Below are positions 14,133-14,620 of a stretch of DNA of 14,620 nt, piece after piece (within the stretch, counting starts at the first letter, position 1; each line of letters opens with the position of its first letter). The stretch spans positions 1 to 14,620 of the forward strand of contig JAEETR010000033.1 of assembly GCA_016286595.1 (NCBI GenBank). Reading direction: 5' to 3'. The position numbers were made by a program, and so were the translations under genes. Under the pieces are notes generated by a model. It made no database searches. It saw nothing but the letters and a program-made list of their open reading frames with translations, and was not told the origin of the DNA. The DNA comes from Oscillospiraceae bacterium. Lineage in GTDB: Bacteria > Bacillota > Clostridia > Oscillospirales > Oscillospiraceae.

Positions 14133-14492
14133 GTGGCAGAAATAAAAGAGTACGCGACCCATCCCGACGAGAGAGGCAGCATAAACATCTCCCAGGAGGT
14201 TATCGCCAGCATCGCGGCCAACGCCGCGCTGGAGTGCGAGGGGGTAGACGCCCTCACCAACGCCCAGGGCAAGGAGAAGCTGCAGGGCAGAAGCGTCCAG
14301 CGCTCGGTGAAGATCGAGATGGGCGATGACGGCGTGAAGGCCGACGTGTACGTCATGGTGCGGCTTGGCTACTCGGTAAACGACGTGGGCCGTGCGGTGC
14401 AGAAGGCGGTGGGCAGCGCGGTGGAGTCCTCCACCGGCCTGAAGATGTCCTGCGTGGACGTGCACATCTGCGGACTTTCAGCAAAACAGTAA
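14133..14492 (+). CDS. yqhY: Asp23/Gls24 family protein (YqhY-like)
   Basis: A 119-aa soluble protein of the Asp23 (alkaline-shock) family. It has the GSINISQEVIASIAANAALECEGVDAL opening, a KIEMGDDGVKADVYVMVRLGYSVNDVGRAVQKAV core, and a TGLKMSCVDVHICGL ending, with no membrane segment. In B. subtilis the gene in this place, yqhY, is linked genetically to acetyl-CoA carboxylase control; whether that applies here is unknown. The symbol rests on family plus synteny with spoIIIAH and nusB. GTG 14133 is preferred because GGAG (14121-14124) lies 8 nt upstream; GTG 14124 is in frame but overlaps that site. A candidate promoter lies just upstream. Confidence 0.85.
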   Translation: MAEIKEYATHPDERGSINISQEVIASIAANAALECEGVDALTNAQGKEKLQGRSVQRSVKIEMGDDGVKADVYVMVRLGYSVNDVGRAVQKAVGSAVESSTGLKMSCVDVHICGLSAKQ

Positions 14493-14510
14493 AAAAATCC
14501 AACCTTTACA

Positions 14511-14539
14511 GGGGCGGCTCCTTTTTCCGGAACCGCCCC
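14511..14539 (+). other. Hairpin between yqhY-like gene and nusB
   Basis: GGGGCGGCTCC (14511-14521) pairs with GGAACCGCCCC (14529-14539), with one C-A mismatch and a loop containing five T. No T-tract follows, so I do not call it an intrinsic terminator. It may be a processing or stability element in a shared yqhY-nusB transcript. Confidence 0.5.
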
Positions 14540-14564
14540 GAAAGGTGTATATTGAGGTAAACGT

Positions 14565-14620
14565 ATGACAAGGAAGGATGCCCGGGCGGTGTCTGTGTGC
14601 CTGTGCTTTGAGATAAGCGC
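14565..14620 (+). CDS. nusB: Transcription antitermination factor NusB, N-terminal fragment (3' end outside window)
   Basis: Only the first 18 codons are present: MTRKDARAVSVCLCFEIS. This fits the NusB N-terminus (basic R-x-x-A-R start, then a helix with an aromatic-acidic pair). NusB with NusE (S10) binds boxA RNA and supports antitermination of rRNA operons. GAGGT (14554-14558) lies 6 nt before the ATG. The yqhY-nusB order known in B. subtilis supports the call, which would otherwise be weak. Confidence 0.78.
   Translation, partial: MTRKDARAVSVCLCFEIS

Noticed and set aside
14491..14539. Hairpin after the yqhY-like gene as an intrinsic terminator
   Set aside because: No T-tract follows the stem; the seven A upstream are too far away to serve as a terminator tail on the minus strand.
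1..14620. CRISPR array, tRNA, rRNA, insertion sequence, phage or toxin-antitoxin module
   Set aside because: No regularly spaced repeats, no cloverleaf or rRNA segment, no transposase, integrase or paired small toxin/antitoxin frames were seen; the genes are ordinary chromosomal ones.

Overview
The window looks like a stretch of chromosome from a GC-rich, endospore-forming Firmicute, most likely class Clostridia and plausibly an Oscillospirales-type gut bacterium. The evidence is a complete spoIIIA sporulation operon, Gram-positive style Shine-Dalgarno sites, sigma-A promoters of the TTGNNN-17-TATAAT type, a Firmicute-style 6S RNA, and family matches (DUF1292, Asp23/YqhY, M3 oligoendopeptidase, BofC-C-like protein). 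The genus is inferred only.

Layout. 1-1820: the 3' end of a GNAT acetyltransferase gene, a roughly 390-nt non-coding stretch, then a membrane-bound GGDEF diguanylate cyclase with its own promoter, a structured leader of about 136 nt and a terminator. 1850-3658: an M3-family oligoendopeptidase with promoter and a bidirectional terminator shared with the convergent gene. 3666-6239 (minus strand): a class A penicillin-binding protein with an acidic Pro/Asp-rich C-terminal tail. 6513-7241: a small BofC-C-like membrane or secreted protein and a DUF1292 protein. 7267-7486: 6S RNA and its terminator. 7522-9247: a single-gene unit encoding a membrane-anchored SurA/PrsA-like foldase, with near-consensus promoter and strong terminator. 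9259-14053: a sigma-E-like promoter and the eight-gene spoIIIAA-AH operon. 14062-14620: an Asp23-family gene (yqhY-like) with its own candidate promoter, then the start of nusB.

How the parts work together. SpoIIIAA-AH build the mother-cell half of the SpoIIIA-SpoIIQ channel that feeds the engulfed forespore. SpoIIIAA is the ATPase, AB-AF are inner-membrane parts, and AG and AH form rings in the intermembrane space. The promoter in front of the operon resembles the mother-cell sigma-E consensus, as expected. In Bacillus subtilis the downstream order is spoIIIAH-accB-accC-yqhY-nusB; here accBC are missing and the yqhY-like gene follows spoIIIAH directly. The class A PBP, the foldase and the BofC-C-like protein are all envelope functions.

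I see no CRISPR array, tRNA, rRNA, insertion sequence or phage gene, and no clear novel multi-gene system. The most notable items are the 6S RNA (its full fold can be read from the sequence), the sigma-E promoter, the tandem degenerate parvulin modules of the foldase, the GGDEF protein without a feedback I-site and with a structured leader, and the loss of accBC from the conserved neighbourhood.
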